A stretch of 64,000 bases of DNA from Calocera cornea HHB12733 (GCA_001632435.1 KV423924.1:280981-344980); one strand, 5' to 3'. Shown: positions 12,359 through 26,100, counted from the stretch's first letter. Numbers and translations: made by a program. The notes: a model not told the origin generated them from the letters alone.

Positions 12359-14347
12359 CTAAACCCATCTTTTTCCTTTCTTCTCCCTCAACAAACCCCA
12401 GGAGACTACGAGAATCGCAGCGCCTGCAATCATGGTTATCTTCCAAGTCCCAGGTCAAATATATGTGAGCTGGGTACAGATACGAATACTGACTTATATA
12501 ACTCACGGCACTGAAAAGAACTGCCTTCCACCAATTATAGTCCGGGCCATTCCCAAGCAGTGCACCATCAATAGGTGTGCTGAAAAGAGCCCCGACGCCC
12601 ATGAAAGCACATGCCAACCCTAAACGTAACCTAATAGATGTCCGTCAGCATTTGTGAGGGGGACGGGGAATGCGTCGCCGACCCGATCTCGGAAACGTCA
12701 TCGGCCATTGAGGCAAACGTGGGTCCTAATAAGGAGACATCTGCAAAACCCGTGAGCCAATTCATTCGACCGCTGGATGAATTGATTACAGGCCCCGGAG
12801 AAAAAGCCATATCTAACATGACAGTCAGGCGTGACAAACCTTCTCCGCGGGGAGTTGGTGCGTACAGCATACAGACCACTGCGAGACTCGCAACATCTCG
12901 TATGCCAAGGAGTGCAAAGACAATAGTGCCTGCAAGAGCTGATGCCGGGATGAGGACTGTGATCGGGCCGACCTTGTCGGCGAGGTAGTTAGGGACAGTC
13001 CTGCACAGCCGGCTTCAGTATGCCTGACATTGACGATGACGGCGCACATACCTTCCGAACACTGACGCACCATTGAGCATCGCAAGCTTTGCATACCTAT
13101 CAGCAAGTGACAATTGCAGCAACATCGCTAGGCCCACGTACTGTATAAAAGGCGACCGTCTCCGAAATCCCTTGAGTCTCAGCGTAAAGCTGGACGTAGA
13201 AGACTGGGCGATCCTGAGTATGGATGTGGTTTCGCTAGCCGAGCGGTACGTACAGACCAGATCTGACCAACTTGCACTCAGAATTGTGATGAGCAGATGT
13301 CCCATAACATACAAAGTCCAAGGCCAATGATGCACACCGATGTCACCCCAAAGAGATACGGTGGGTCGCGTAGAAGCTTGATGGGACTAGGCGGTTTCAT
13401 CATTCGTTGATGAGGATGATAGTTGGTCGAGCAGAGAAGGTTTGCCAAGAGCAAGGCGCCAAGCATAAAGAAGCCCAGAGCACGTACTCCCCATCCAAAG
13501 CCGCGTTCCTGGAACACGTTGTTGAGGAGGACTAGTAGGGCTTCAGCGAAAACAAGGGGTACGTTCTCGCACGAGACTTACTTGGGAAAACGATCCCTCT
13601 AACAACCACAATAAGCTTGAGGCTCACACGCGAAGGGATCAACCTACCCCACGGAAGACCCAGTAGCTGCGATACCCATCGCGATGCTCCTCCTCTTCAA
13701 GAAGTGGTGCCCTACGACAGCTACAGACGGCAGATAGAGTAGGCCGAGACCGACGCCTTGTCCCACAGCCTGAGCCAAGAAGACCTGCATACACCCTCGT
13801 GAGTATCTTAAGGTGTTGGGCACAGTCCACGTTAGTTCACACCTGCCAGTATGCGTCTGGCTCGGCCGCACTCAAGCCAAAGATGCAGCCCACAAGGAGA
13901 ATACTTCCCCCGACCATCATATGCTGGAAGTAGCCAGCATCGAACCAACGCCCAGCAACCAGACCGGCCAAGAAGAGCAGGCATGTCTGCAGAGAGCCAA
14001 TCCAGGAGATGGCGCTTGCCGAGTACGACGGCAAGAGGGTCTCGATGTAGTAGGCCTGGTACACCCCGTACGTGTTGACATAGCCGAAAGTGCACATGCT
14101 GATGATCCAGCAGCCACCAACTGTGGGAACAGTGCGTTAGCCTGAAAAGGAAATTCTCGGGCATCACTGTTGCACCTGTCGCCCATGCGCGGAGGCCGCC
14201 GTCCGGAATAACGTGCGCATCGCGTGCCGGCTCTGTGGTGACAGCCGCCTCGTCGCCTTTGTGATCCGTGACGTTAGTAAGGGAAGAAGCGGCGGTCGTT
14301 TTGAAGTCGCGCGGAGAGCCAAGTTCGACATCCAGCATTTTCTCCAT
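12359..14347 (-). CDS. MFS monocarboxylate-type transporter (SLC16-like), copy 3
   Basis: Third member of the head-to-tail array. Start is uncertain: MEKMLDVELGSPRD at 14347 matches the short N-tails of its neighbours, but an in-frame ATG at 14413 would add 22 residues. Signature PDGGLRAW, then GCWIISMCTFGYVNTYGV, VFLAQAVGQGVGLG, VLLNNVFQERGFGWGVRALG, LAMLNGASVFGR, DKVGPITVLIPASALAG, DVSLLGPTFASMADD and GTPIDGALLGNGPDY variants. An extra intron splits the GSSVG|GIVFP helix near 13600-13650 compared with copies 1 and 2. The last exon encodes ITMIAGAAILVVSWGLL and the tail EKKGKRWV, TAG 12359-12361. Confidence 0.88.
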
Positions 14348-15228
14348 CCCGATAGCCAGCGGGGCGCGAGAGTCAGAGAGCGGAAAACGCAGACCAGCGA
14401 CGGTCGAGGGCAACCATTGATATATCGTGACATAAGATTCCAGAACCGTGCCGGGACGTGCATGCTGCGCGATAATACTTGGTGCGGCCGTCCATCTCGG
14501 TGCGGCCGGCTAATCTTTGCTCGCCCATCAACGTTCCCCACCGCCCACTTCCCACCGCGCGGGCGCCAACCTCCCTCTTTGCACCAAGGACTCGCCCGAT
14601 ACCTACATACCAGCCATCCTATTTTCCCAGCGTGCGAGAGGTGCGATAAGAGCCAGTGCTTTGGGACAGCGCGGACGCTCCGGGCCTGACGACGCGCAAG
14701 TTGTTAGAATCTCGGAATGTTGGAATGTTGGAAGGCCCGAAGACGAGCGGTCGCAGGGTCGTAGCCGCCGGGCGCTTAGCAGGACCCTGTGCGGCTCGGG
14801 CCGCATGAAGCTCTAGCCGAGGGCTGCAGATGTCTGTCTGTATGTCTGTATGTATGTACGCGCCTTAAGTTTCGCAGGAGTGTCCGGGCGGACGACGGTG
14901 GGCACTGGGTGCACGCGGTGCGCCGGTGGCCCGGGGGTGGACGGGACGCGCCGTGCCATAACCGTTCGAAAACGGGCTGGGACGAGAGGACCGCGGTGCA
15001 GAGGGTAGAGTGCGATTGCATGATAGATGATTGGGGAATAATGCGTGCTAGGGATACAACACTGATACAGACCGACGGGTATGAGGCATGGGCATGCGTG
15101 CGTGGGTAACCAAGACGTGCCGGATGATATTGCAGAAGGGAACCGACCTCGAACCTCGAACCTCGAGCCTCGCCACCACTCCCCCCGCCCGCCCTCATCT
15201 GGCCTCGGAGCGCGCCGCGGCTGACGGC
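14348..15228. other. Intergenic with TGTC/TGTA-rich simple repeat
   Basis: Promoter side of MFS copy 3 and 3' flank of the IQ-type gene. A short GTCTGTCTGTATGTCTGTAT run lies near 14828-14860. No gene supported. Confidence 0.45.
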
Positions 15229-17254
15229 TCACACCCACCCGCCCTGCTCCGGCAGGTCCTCCTCCGGCTCCGGCACCTCCACCACACTTTCCAGGCTCTT
15301 CTTCGCCTTATCGCTCGGCGCGCGCCCGTACAGCGCCTCCCTGCGCCGTGCCATGCGCTCCTCATCATAGTCCTCCGCGCTCGCGCCGTACGGGCTGTGC
15401 CCGCCCGCCCCCGCCCCTGCCCCTGCCCCGCCGGGGCCCCAGGAGGACGGCGGGGGGAAGATGGGCGTCATCTGCATTGCGTGCTGGAGGGAGCGGATTC
15501 CCGAGCGGGGCATGTGCGCGAGGGAGGAGCGCAGGTGCTTCAGTTTCGTCGCCTGCTGCGCGCCCCAGAGCGAGGCGACGGCCTTGCTGATGCTGACCTT
15601 GGACAGGTCCGCCCCGCGCTTCTCCATGACGGTCACGAAGGACTTGAAGTGCTGTAGTACCGCGTAGCTGGTCAGCGCCTGGTCGAGGACTGCAGCAGCA
15701 GCACGCGAGACGCGAACATACCTCGATCGACGTCCGGTAGTGCCCACTGAGCGGGTTCAGGCTCTGAATCAGGCCATCCTTGACGGTGATCGTCCCCGCG
15801 CTGCTGATGACGCCCCCAGCAAGGAAGCTCGAGTGCTGGAAGCTCCCCGTGCACTTGATCCCGACGTACAGGTCATAGTGCTGGGAGGCGACGTATATCC
15901 ACGTGTCGCGGCGGGGCCGGCGGCGGCGGCGGTCGCGGTCGCGGTCGCGGTGCAGGCGGCGGGCGAGGGTCTTGCGCAGGAGGTGCTCGGTCAGCGACTG
16001 CCGGAACGAATGCTCGGCTTTGCTGCTGCTGCTGCTGCTGTTCCCCGGGTCGTCCTCCGGCCCAGGAGGGCCGTTCGGCTCGGAGGCCGGCGTGGGCGGC
16101 GTGCTGGACGAAGGCTCGCTCTCCGTGCCCGCCTCGGCGGGGGAGTCGCTCTCGACGACGGTGGGCTCGACTCCGCGGCCCTCGCCCGCGTCCTCCCACC
16201 GCCCGGGGGTCGTGTCGACGAGCTCGGAATTGTGCGCCCAGCGGAGCCGGCCCTGCCCGTCCACCTCGGCCAGGTAGTGCACGCGCTGCTCGGGCGTCAG
16301 GTAGCGCACCGTCGCGCGCTCGAGGTGCTGGCGCGGGCACTCGGGGAGCGAGAGCTGGGCGCCGGCACCCCGGTCGAGCCACTTGAAGAAGTTGTCCTCG
16401 GTCGGCGAGTCGATCCACCGCCGGTGGTAGTACTTGAGGTTGCTGCCGTACCTGCGCGCCCTTAGCATTCCCGTGCAACGCTGCAGCATCCCACTGCTGC
16501 CCACTACGCGCCCGCTTCATCCCGGGGGAGGGGCCGGAGCGGGAGCGCATGGGAGAAGGGAAAAGACTGACCGATGCTTCGGGTCGATCATCTCAAGGTA
16601 ATGCAGTTCCTCGAGATGCTTAGTCCACGCATGCTCCTCCTTCCCCTCGCTCCCCTCCTGCGCGTCCGGGCCGTCCAGCCCCTCCCCGCTCCCTTCATCC
16701 CCATCCCCATCCCCATCCCCATCCCCATCCGCCTCCGCCTCCGCGTCCTCCCCACTCGAGTCGCTGTCCGAATCACTCGTGCTGTCGAACCCCCCGCGGG
16801 CGGGGCCGGTAGCCTCGGCGAGGTGGTGTGCGTAGAGCGTGCCGCGTGCCCAGCGGGCCCGCGCGTCGTTCCGCCCTTCCAAGGCGTTGTTGTACCCCGC
16901 CTATCCGCTCGGCAAGTCAGCAGGTGCATCGTCCGGGGTAGACATACAGGGAGTGGGCCGCACCTCCTCCTTCATGCGCTTGAGGGCCTCGTTCCAGCGC
17001 TCGTTCGCGTCAAGCTTGAGCTCCTTCTTGACATTATGGTTCTTCATCCCTCCGGCCCCGCCTCCCCCACTCGTACTCGCACCCGCACTCGCACCTGCGC
17101 TCCACTCCGCAGCCGGCGAGCTCCTCCCTGAGGCCAGCGGGCTAGCGGGGGAGAGGGGACTGAGGCTTGCGGGGGAGAAGGGGCTGGCGGAGCCCGAGGG
17201 GGAGCGCGGGGAGAGGTGGGAGAGGTCGAGTGTGGCGGCGGGGTGGTGCCACAT
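15229..17254 (-). CDS. Fungal IQ calmodulin-binding-motif-type protein
   Basis: Resembles the fungal family annotated as IQ calmodulin-binding domain proteins, which resemble plant IQM. Recognised blocks in order: ANERWNEALKRMKEE, NDARARWARGTLYAHH, LHYLEMIDPKHRYGSNLKYY, DSPTEDNFFKWLDRG, a YLTPEQRVHYLAEVDGQGRL block, then DTWIYVASQHYDLYVGIK, GSFQHSSFLAGG, the KDGLIQSLNPLSGHYRTS block and HFKSFVTVMEKRGADLSKVSIS. Introns include one near 16886-16961 (donor GTGCGG, acceptor GATAG), one at the RYGSN junction and one near 15660-15725. The middle holds Asp/Gly (GD)5 and poly-Ser runs from CATCCC and CTG microsatellites. Start at 17254 is a choice; an in-frame ATG at 17350 also exists. Biochemical role not known to me. 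Confidence 0.82.
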
Positions 17255-18466
17255 GGGGGAGGCGGGGCGTGTGGGGTGGACGGTGCAGGGGACAGGGGAC
17301 AGGGGACGAGGGGACAGTAGTAGTATATGTGCAGCGACGTAGCGGAACAAGGGTGATTAGGCGGGCTCAGTCGACCGTCACGACCCACCACCGGCGAAGC
17401 GCTGCGGGTGATGCGACCGCTGCCGAAGGAAGGTCCGGGCGCGAGTGCGAGCGCGGTTATCGCGATACGGCGTTTGCGCCGCGAAAGGCGAAACGGTGCG
17501 GTGCGGTGCGGCCGGCAGCGGCCGCGGCAGCGCTGCAGATTCTCACGTCTTCCGCCGGTGGCCTGGCTGCCCGTGCCCGTCCAGCACTGTACGTAAACAC
17601 AGCGAATATGCACGAGGCAGGCGGGGTGCAAGAAGATCAACGAAGGGGCGGGGAGGCGGGCGATCCCACCCATCGCCCCGTCTGCTGTCTCGCCTCCAAC
17701 CCGCCGCTTTTGGCGCGCAATCGGCAGTGGGCTGCAGCCGGGCGTGACGTAGGCAGCTCAGGCTCCCTAACGGCGGCGCGCCACACGCCCTCAAGGGATC
17801 GGGAAGCACCCTGGAATCCCTAAGTTACACCGCCGCCCTCTTTAGGGGACCTGCCGTGCTTGGGTATTCAGTGCACGGCACACGGCACACGGCGCATGCC
17901 GCTCCCGCCGGCCTTGAAATTCTCACGCATGCTGCCGACTGCCGGGCACGCTACCGGCTGCCGGCTTACCATTAATGCACCCACGCATGCACCCGGCCCG
18001 GCCGGCACGGGACATGCTTGCCCTGCCCATTCTACTTCGAGTCAGAGCCATGAGGAAAGGTTGCGTACACAATCTCCATTAGACACCGACCATCTGATCG
18101 TCCCGACCATGCGCCGCAAACCAGCTGAGCAGCCCAGCAGCTAACGGACGAAAAAACAGATTTCGGACGCAGGAGGAAGAAGATGGATGAGAGATGATGG
18201 GGGAGATTGAGGCACGCGGAAAGCGAGAGCGCGTGCAAGATACGGGAACAACTTCATCTGGGGGAGAAGGGCAAGGTGAGTGGTATGGGACGGGACGGGG
18301 TGATATACGGCGGCGTGACTATCGTACTGTACGTAGGTAGCGTGGGTGGGGTCCGTAACAAGCGTGAGAAAAACGAGGATTTGGTTGTGCTTATATACTA
18401 TGGCGATATGGCAAAGAGAGAGAAACGATGACATGGATGGCGGTGGTTGGAGGGCAGCGCACGGCT
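17255..18466. other. Intergenic between IQ-type gene and MAPKKK
   Basis: About 1.2 kb: 5' flank of the IQ-type gene and 3' UTR of the kinase. No supported gene. Confidence 0.45.
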
Positions 18467-21400
18467 CTAGTCGACAGCAGAGATGGTCGAGAACGGCGTG
18501 GGGAACTTCCAATCCTTCGGAAGGACGAGGTAGGGCTCCTCCCTGAGCTGCGCGGCGGTGGGGCGGTCCTCGGGCTTGATAGCGCAGCACAACAGCCGGA
18601 AGCTCTCCGCCTCGGGCGGCAGGTGCGCGTTGTCCGGCACCGGCGGCGCCTGCTTGTTCGTCATGACCTTGAACATGACCTGCATCAGCTCGTCCTGGCT
18701 CCAGGGCCGCTCCCCGGCCCACATCTCGAGGAACACGCAGCCGAGCGACCAGATGTCCACTTTGGCCCCGTACCCGTTCGCCTGCGCCACGAACATCTCC
18801 GGCGCCATCCACGGGATCGAGCCTGTCATGAGCGTCGCGCCTGCCTGGTCCGCATACGCGTCCTGCGCACGCTTCGACGTTCCAAAGTCGGAGATCTTGC
18901 AGTTGCCCTCGTGGTCGATCAGGATGTTGTCCGCCTTCAGGTCGCGATGCGTGATCCCCATCGCGTGCAGGTACGCGAGCCCGTCCAGAATCTGCGCAGT
19001 AATGTTCTTGATCACATCTTCCCGGAACCTGCCGTAGCGACGCAGGGTGTGGCCAACACTGCCTCCGGGTACATACTCCAAGAAACTTGGGGAGATGATC
19101 AGTATATGCGCCTTTATTGCCAACATTTGAAACGTACATATTGAAGAAATCCTCCGTCTCCTCGCACCCTAGGTACTGCACGATGTTTGGGTGATCCAGA
19201 TCCTTGAGCGTGTTACTCTCCGACTTGATAGCGTCCACAACAAGCCGCTGCCTCCCGTCGGCGCGATCCGAGACCGTCCTCGGAAGCTCGACTTGCTTGA
19301 TGGCGAGCATCTCGCCGGTGAGCAGGTTCATGCCCATGTACACCCGTCCGTACGTGCCCTTTCCGATCAGCTGGCCCTTGGTGTACCGCACAGTTGGCCG
19401 CTGGCCCACGCCGGCCGGCGACTCCGGCTCCGAAGGCGTCTGCAGCAACTGACCAGGCGCGACTTCCTCGACCTTGCTGCCCCAGATTTTCGTCGTCCTC
19501 TTCCTCTTCATGAGCGTCTTCTGGTCCTCACCAGGCTCACCATGCTGCAGCTGCTTCCTTGCGGCATTGGCGACATAGCGAATAGACTTCTTGTGCTTGA
19601 ACTTGTCCTTCACGTTGGCTCCAGCAGCCGGTGCCTGGCCAAGTGGTGGCACGTCGTCAACCGGCGACTTGCCGCCAGCAGAGGCAGTCTCCAAGACTGG
19701 CTTGTCGAGATCGTGACCCGGGAAGAACTGGTCGAGGTTATCGTACACATCCTCCGGTTGAGGACGCAATTCCCAGTCTCCGTACCCTTTGTCGCTGGAC
19801 GGTTGGCCAGCGCTGTTGAGCGGGGACGCGCCGCGGGACGAGGACGGCCTCCCGTTGATCTGCTCCGTTTGAATGGGCGGCACCATCGGTCGGCGGATCG
19901 GCGTGCTCGGAGGAAGCGGCTGCGGCGGGGTGATCCAAAGCGTGCCGCCATCGTCGTATCCGTCGTCCTCGTCGATATCAAGCAACGGGAGGTCGATGAC
20001 CGGCGGCCCGTTGGGGGAGGTGGTTGCGGGCCGTAACTGGATCGTGGGCTGCTGCGGCGACGGTGTAGGTGACGATGGGTGCGAAGAAGCGCCGATCGTC
20101 GAAGAGTCCGAGCCCAGCTTGGACGGCGGCATGAGCGTCCTGGAAGCATCATCATCACCGCGCGACGATCCCTGCCTCTCGTTGTCCCAGAACCGTGTCC
20201 AGGAGATGTCTTCTTGGCCAGAGGTGCTCGGAGGCAAGGGTGCGCGCGGCACAGAGCGCTTCGTCCTGACTGGCCTGGACCGGCCCGGTCGCTCTGGGCC
20301 ACTCTCCTCGTCCGTACCGCTCGCAGTAGCGGCTGGGTCTTCGCCAGGGGTTGGGGGACCGGTCTGAGAACTGCCTTGACTCGGCGACGTTGGGCTGGCA
20401 CTGTCGTCGGTAGACCCGCCGTGCACGTCGGAGTCACGCCTTCCATGCGGCGCCGTCGGAGTGCGGGCCATCGTCCGGCCACCGCGGACATGCGGGTGCC
20501 GAAGCAGAGTGCGCTGGTTGGTCGTATCGCTCGGCGTATGCAGCTCATGGAACGGCGGTGGCGGCCGGTTCCGAAGGGTAGATGGTGGGGTAGGAATGGA
20601 CGACGTCGGCGTCAGACTGTTATCACTGTAGACCGTGCTCGCGGAAGTCGGCGTGGAGGCATCAGGCGCCGCGGAGATGCCATTGCGCCGCCTCTCCGGT
20701 GAGATGGGAGAAGAAGCACCGTACGGTTGGGCAGCGTATGCCGAGGCAGTCGGCTGCCGTCGGGTATTGAGCGCAGGCGCGGACGGCGCCGGTCTGCCTG
20801 CTGCGCCCAAAGTCCGACTAGCGTACGGCGATGCCTGGCCCGGCGCAGGGCTAGCAGCACCGTACCGGCTGCTTGTCGCTGTCGCACTCTGCGTCCGCAC
20901 TGAGCCGGGAGTCGGCGAAGGACCAATAGGGAGAAGGGAGGTGTTTGACGTGCCGGACCGGAGGTGATTGGCCGATTTGGAGTGACTCAAGGAGCGGGCA
21001 AACGAGCCGCCGCTCCCGGTTGGCGAAGCGATTCTGGGGGCGGCGGTACCTGGCGGCAAGTAGCGTACGGAAGCTGAAGCTAAACAATGAGCTGTATGCA
21101 TGAGATGCGTCAAGGGGATAAACTCACTGTCGACCCGCTGTCCGTTGCCGTACGTGCCCAGCGGTGTCCCCTGTCGCTGCCTCTCCCTCTCAGCCCGGTC
21201 CCGCTCTTCCTTCTCCCTCTCCCTTTCCTGCCTGTCCGCTCGTTCCCGCTCCGCCCGCTCTCTCTCCCTCTCCAACGCCCGCTCCCGCTCGATAGCCTCC
21301 CGATCCTGCTCCTCGCTCAGCCGTCCATAGTTCGCCCCGCCGCTCGGCCCAGCATACACCCCGGGCGCGGGGCTGGGACTGCGCACCATGGCCTCGGCCG

Positions 21401-23108
21401 CCCGACCGTCGATGCTGACCTTTCGCCGCTCCGTCTTCACTGGTATGGGGGGTGCGGGGCGGTAGTGTTGCGGGAAGTTGTATCCCTCGATACCGGCGGG
21501 CGCAGCATACATGTTCTCGTCGTATGGTGGTACTGCCGGAGCGTGGGTGATGTTGGGCGGCGCGGATGCAGGGACAGGAGGTTGTCGACGGGCCGTCTCG
21601 CTTACGCTGCGGCCATGGGCTGCCGACCCGGAAGATGGCCCCGGTGGAGGAGCCGGGCTGGGCGCATACGCCAGGTTGGGCTGATACTGTATAGGAGGCG
21701 GTCTTGACGTCTCCCGCGGCGCCCGTTGTAGAGGAGCGGACATGGGTGGTTGTGGCGTTGGAGCGCGTTTGTCGTCAATTGGCGGGCCGAAGGAATGACT
21801 CGGCCGGGCAGCCTCGACGTACGGCGGGGGGGAGGTGTAGTACATGTTCGGCGGTGCGGGGAGGGAGTTGACGTGTACCGGATACGGGTGTGGAGGGAGG
21901 GGAGGGGGGGATGTATGCGTGGGGGATGCCCGAGGTTGCGGTTGGAGGTGTTGTGGATGTTGTTGTGGATGTTGCTGGAGGAAGCCGTTCTGCGCGGGCA
22001 TGGGCGATCCACCAGAGACGGCGGATGTGGGGCTGACGAGCTGCTCCGGGCTGTTGGCGGCGACGTGGCTCGGGCTCGTCCCCGGCTGCTGCATCTGGAT
22101 GGGCGCTGGGCCCGGGCGGGAGGGGCCCGCGGCGGGTAACGGCGGCGCACCGGGATTGTGCTCGACATAGTATTTTAGCGTCGTCTTGTTGTTGCTGGCG
22201 GCGCCGTGGACTTGCTCCAACAGCTTCGACTCGGAAACCGCGCCGCGATCCTTGGCCATTTCCGGTGTGGCGCCGAATTCGGTCTTGAACAGCGAAAAGT
22301 CGCGGTGATACTCTGTCGGATACCCGAGCTTGAGAGAGCGCATATAAGTCCCATGGATGAGCACAAGGAGGGTTAGCACACGTACCGAGCTCAGTATCTT
22401 CTCCCTTATCCGTGGCCCACCGTTGACGCCGGTGACGTCGACCGACGTGTAGTTGTCCCCGTCCTGGGTGATGTTGACGAGGACGGTGTTTGTCGGACGC
22501 TCGTACAAGAACGGGGTGAACGTGGACGACGCGGGTGTGCTCACACTCGTGATCGGCGACGGCTCCATCGCACTCGTGTTCGATCCGGAGCGGGAATGAC
22601 CGGGCCCATAGCGGGCGTTGCCAGCGATGTTGACGATGGAGTGGAACGGGTCCTCGTGCTCGTCCTTGGGGGACTGCCGCGGGATGTCCTTCTCGGGCGG
22701 ATAGCGATACTGGTTCGGTGTTACTGGACTTGGTGTTGGCGGCGTCTGGGCATTGCCAGACGTCGAGGCGGTCGGTGTGGAGCCGGCGAACGAGCCCGAC
22801 GAGGCGATTGATGACGGTGTCGAGGGCCCCGGGGCGCATCCGACCTGAAGCGGGGTCCTTGGTGCGGGCTGCGGGGACCGGCCGAGCTGGGGCTGGCTCG
22901 TGCTGGCCTTCTCCTTCGACGGCTGCCGCTCGATCTCGCGCTGGAGGTGCTTCATGCGCGCGTATTCCCGGCGGGAATAGGGCCGCTGCTGGGCCGAGCT
23001 CGAGGCGGCGAGGGCTGTGGCAGGGTTTTGTTCATAGTCGGCTGCGGACTCGTCCTGGTCTGGGTTGAAGGTGACGAGCCTGCCCTTCGACCCCACGGAG
23101 GAATACAT
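18467..23108 (-). CDS. bck1: Bck1-type MAP kinase kinase kinase
   Basis: MAPKKK of the cell-wall-integrity cascade, expected to act between Pkc1 and the Mkk MAPKKs. About 1492 residues after removing three introns (57, 54 and 52 nt). The N-terminal part is long and disordered, with one conserved block near residues 200-290 (TVLVNITQDGDNYTSVDVTG, then REKILSSLGYPTEYHRDFSL) and an Arg/Glu-rich coiled segment. The kinase domain is C-terminal: glycine loop IGKGTYGRVYMG, VAIK-type Lys (MLAIKQVEL), HRDLKADN catalytic loop, SDFGTSKR, TGSIPWMAPEMF, and it ends PTPFSTISAVD. FLEYVPGGSVG is the usual MEKK/Bck1 hinge. Long Pro/Ser N-terminus and this kinase subtype separate it from Ste11. Two introns use AAG acceptors. 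Confidence 0.92.
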
Positions 23109-26100
23109 TGTGGATCCCCCGTCGTCGTCGTCTGTGTGAGAGGGGAGAGGGGAGGGGGGAGGGAGGGAGGGAGAGGGGGGAGGAAGGGGGTGACGGCGAG
23201 GAGAGGAGGGAGGGGAGGAATGACTACGGCGCCTGGAGAAGGTCGCGAGTCGAAAGCGTGCGGCCGAGGGTGAGATAGCAACCGCGCTGTCAGGCCCGTC
23301 CCGCTAAGCAGCCCTCGCGCTTCTCTGAATCCGATGATTTCTACCCCCCTTTAACCGCAGCAATCTGTGCAAAAGCCGTCTCCCCCGAGGCGCTGGGCGG
23401 TGAATGGGGAAGGGGGGGGAGGAGGAGGGGGGGATGGGGGGAAGAATGGGGTCGTGTGGGATGGGAATGTGGGATGGGATGGGATGGCGAGTCGAGGGGA
23501 TGAGCGAGCCTGGGTGCGGGTGCAAGGGGAGGGCGGGAGCATAGACCACGGCACACCACCAATGCGTGCATGCTCCCCCCGAGCCCCTCCGCGCAACCCG
23601 TCCTTCGTCACAGACCAGACGGCAATTCCGGCCCTCCCCAAACCTCCGGTCCCCTCACAACAGCCCATCAATCATTGTCGCAATAAAAGATATCGCACAA
23701 AGCCCCGGCCGGTAATATCGCAGCAGCTGACCCGCACCCGCACCCGCACCCGCCTCACGTCAATTTCTATCTATTCCCGTAAGAGGGGAGCGCGTCGTTG
23801 GATGACCGCCACGGGTGAGATCCACGTCTGTGCACCCCACCCCATCCACTGAGCCCCCCTGCGCGTCTCTCCCGCAAACCCGAGCGTGGAAGCCCTGCTG
23901 CCACCCTCTCCTTCCCCCGCCTTCCTCCCTCCTCTCGCGGGAAGCGAATAGCGCTCCCCTCGAGATCTTTCACCTCCCACCCGCGGCACCATCAATCAAG
24001 CGCTCGTGCGCCCATCCACCGCTTCCCTCCCTCCCAAGCTCTCTGCCGCCGGCACCGGCCCATCAAATCAGCAACCCTTGCCAGCAACACCTCCCACCTC
24101 CCACATTCCACATTCCAGCCGCAGCACTGCAATCCAGTACAGCATACTCTCGGAATTAGACCACATTTGGAATACGAACAGGTTTGCACGTCGCAAAGCA
24201 GCTGCCCCACCAAAATGTCCATCCTGCAGGCACAGTATCCCAATACCATCGAAGCATTTCTCTCGGCTGGCTGTGCCGCCCTGAGTCGTCGCGTTATCGA
24301 CCGAGCATAACGGCGCGGAGCCCGGCGTGCCCAGCGGGGATGATCTGACCTGACCTGACCTGGCCTGACCTCAACCTGCCGGCGATCTTACGAGCCGTCA
24401 TCGTCCCAGGCCCGCCACGGCTACCGTAACCCCCTCCCTCCCATTGACTCCTAAACCCAACGCAACGCAGTACTGGTTCTCCGCGGTCCCTAGTGTCAGC
24501 CCGGTAACTCCGGCCATCTATGTATGTACTGTAATAACCGTGCATGGCCCGTTCCTGACCTCAGCGAGTGTGTCATGTCCCCCCTGAGCCGAGCGCCTAC
24601 AATACAATACAATACAATGCAATACACCACCACACAATACAGTACAATACACTACAGACAGTGTGTAGCTAACTATAGTTAGGTAGTCGGCAGCCTAGAG
24701 CCGACGCGGTGGTGTCGTGTAACAGCCCGTCGTGATGCGTGCACGATCCAGGATCTTGTCATCAGCCGTCCGCCCGCTGATCAGCCCGACATGACCGTCC
24801 CATCCGGGATGTATTGCGGTATCGTCCCGAGCACACGCAACGCTGGAGCCTGCGGACGGCCGTGACACGCGGAGCTGGTCGACTGGATGCCTGCACGCTC
24901 CCTTCTCCTCGACCAGTCACTTCGGAGACCTGACACTCCTGACACGCTCCGACGCTCTGATCGCCCCTCCCCCCCGACATCCCGCCGCGGTCAGACAGAC
25001 ATCAAACGCACCTCACCGCATCGTCCCAGCCCCAGCCCCAGCCGCGCTCCGCATCCCTATGACGGGCGTTGCCACCAGCTGCAGCCTGACAACTGTGGAT
25101 GCGTGGATGATCTGCCCGCGGGCCTGGAACGGGAACCTATCCTGATCCCGCTGATTGCTGCATGCTGCCTACAGATTGCTGATGGCCGATCTGCGTTCCC
25201 CTCCCAGGTTCTGGCGGACAGAGAAGGGACCTAGGAAGGGGGGTGTTGCACAGGTTGTGGCTCGCTTGGCTCGCTTGGGAGAAACATGATCTCAGGTTGG
25301 CTGAGGCGCAGGGCTTAGGGCTCCTCTTGGCCGCGTGCAGACTCGCACGGATGTTATCGCGAGCTGCGAGTCCTGCTTCCATCCGTCTTCCAGGGGATTC
25401 CTTGACAGCGGCGCAGTGCGACGACGTGCGACTGTGCGCGCACGGAAGAAGTGCAGCACCGCGGGGTGGGAGCAGCGCGGGCAGCTCAGACCCAGTAGAG
25501 GAAGAGGCCCCTCCGTATAAGGCATCGATCTTCGCGATACAGCTCGAAGACGGTGGAGCGTCCGGCCGGCCTCCTCCACCGATGGTGGGTGGTGCCTTTG
25601 CGGCGGCCTGCGTCGGGCGCCTGGGCTGCCGCGGTCCAGCGATACGAGGGAAACCCCGACGACCTCTCGCGAAGAAGCACGGCGTTTGTCCATCAATGGC
25701 AACTTGGCAGCTTGAGTTCACGTAAGTTGTTGGTCCGCCGCGTGCTTCCCACATAATACGCCCAGGATGCACTGGATCGTGTTCTGTTTGTGCACCCACA
25801 ACTCGCCAGCAGAGCCTGCCCGACCGTTCAGCGTCATCGGCTCGTGAATAGCCTCGGCATCGCCTGCGGGAGAGGTCATGCTGGCAGCACCAAGGAGATC
25901 GCAACTGTTGAACCGCTCACAACCTCAAGACTTTATCCTTGCATAGCGACACCGCTCATTGTATCGCTTTCAAGTCTCATGGTCGGATCATGGTCGCTGG
26001 AATCGCCTTTGCCTGGAAAGCAGCTGTCCGCCCCTCTCGTGGGATAGATTATCCATTACAACAGGTTGCTCATTACAGTCTATCCGTTACCACATTCAAT

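Noticed and set aside
19191..23068. Several + strand frames of 200-280 codons
   Set aside because: All overlap the Bck1-like coding sequence on the other strand and lack family motifs.
25137..25904. Overlapping opposite-strand frames of 255 and 160 codons
   Set aside because: Neither has a motif; open by GC bias.
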